This document shows positions 5,541-5,566 of a stretch of DNA of 5,566 bases, one piece after another. Origin of the DNA: Patescibacteria group bacterium (GTDB taxonomy: Bacteria > Patescibacteria > Microgenomatia > Daviesbacterales > UBA10151); NCBI GenBank assembly GCA_023487645.1, contig JAMDBX010000056.1:1-5566 (forward strand), written 5' to 3'. A model generated the notes under the pieces. That model did no database searches and had not been told where the DNA came from. It worked only from the letters and a program-made list of their open reading frames with translations. Within the stretch, counting starts at the first letter, position 1. Each line of letters starts with the position of its first letter. Position numbers and translations under genes: made by a program.

Positions 5541-5566
5541 TCCTTTCTATCCATATTATCCTAAAT
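5541..5566 (-). repeat. 26-bp direct repeat, copy 2 (window end, upstream of the Lon-like gene)
   Basis: Exact copy of 4488-4513 that runs to the last base of the window, so its full length is unknown. On the minus strand it shows TTA GGA TAA in the Lon-like frame, an ATG at 5554-5552, a TAG in the Lon-like frame (5549-5547) and the Shine-Dalgarno-like AGAAAGGA (5548-5541). The last element is well placed to initiate the Lon-like gene near 5534, but no standard start codon is there in frame. The copy is either a real duplicated leader or an assembly artefact at a contig end. Confidence 0.9.

Overview
The window most likely comes from a Candidate Phyla Radiation (Patescibacteria) bacterium, probably of the Microgenomates group. 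The basis is a compact N-terminal membrane domain on FtsK, an RNase J with lineage-like substitutions, and a Lon-type AAA+ ATPase that stops before any protease domain. This placement comes from recalled family sequences, not a search. All three long genes read through under the standard code, which argues against the UGA=Gly lineages (Gracilibacteria, Absconditabacteria).

Layout from left to right. Positions 1-565 are AT-rich and read on the plus strand. They hold a possible C-terminal tail of an unknown membrane protein at the edge (1-83), then a short gene (218-565) resembling the peptidase C15 (pyroglutamyl peptidase) family, with a Glu-Cys-His triad in order. The C15-like frame extends recognisably upstream to about 116 but meets an in-frame TAG, so its 5' end looks damaged or wrongly started. 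It converges tail to tail, with a 3-nt gap, on three minus-strand genes that fill the rest of the window. In transcription order these are a Lon-like AAA+ ATPase (4503-5468, real start probably further upstream), RNase J (2729-4432) and the DNA translocase FtsK/SpoIIIE (569-2671). Spacers are about 70 and 57 nt.

The three minus-strand genes cover protein remodelling, RNA decay and chromosome segregation. RNase J beside FtsK/SpoIIIE is an old neighbourhood, also seen near rnjB-tepA-spoIIIE in Bacillus subtilis. FtsK may also have its own promoter, because two extended -10 boxes lie between it and RNase J.

The points most worth a second look are these. An exact 26-bp direct repeat is shared by the Lon-like 3' end/RNase J leader and the very end of the window. 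The Lon-like gene has no proteolytic domain and no clean start codon. RNase J carries Gly where the canonical metal ligand His390 belongs. The RNase J leader contains a heptameric quasi-repeat and an orphan Shine-Dalgarno. No RNA gene, CRISPR array, insertion sequence or convincing intrinsic terminator was seen, and no clearly new multi-gene system.
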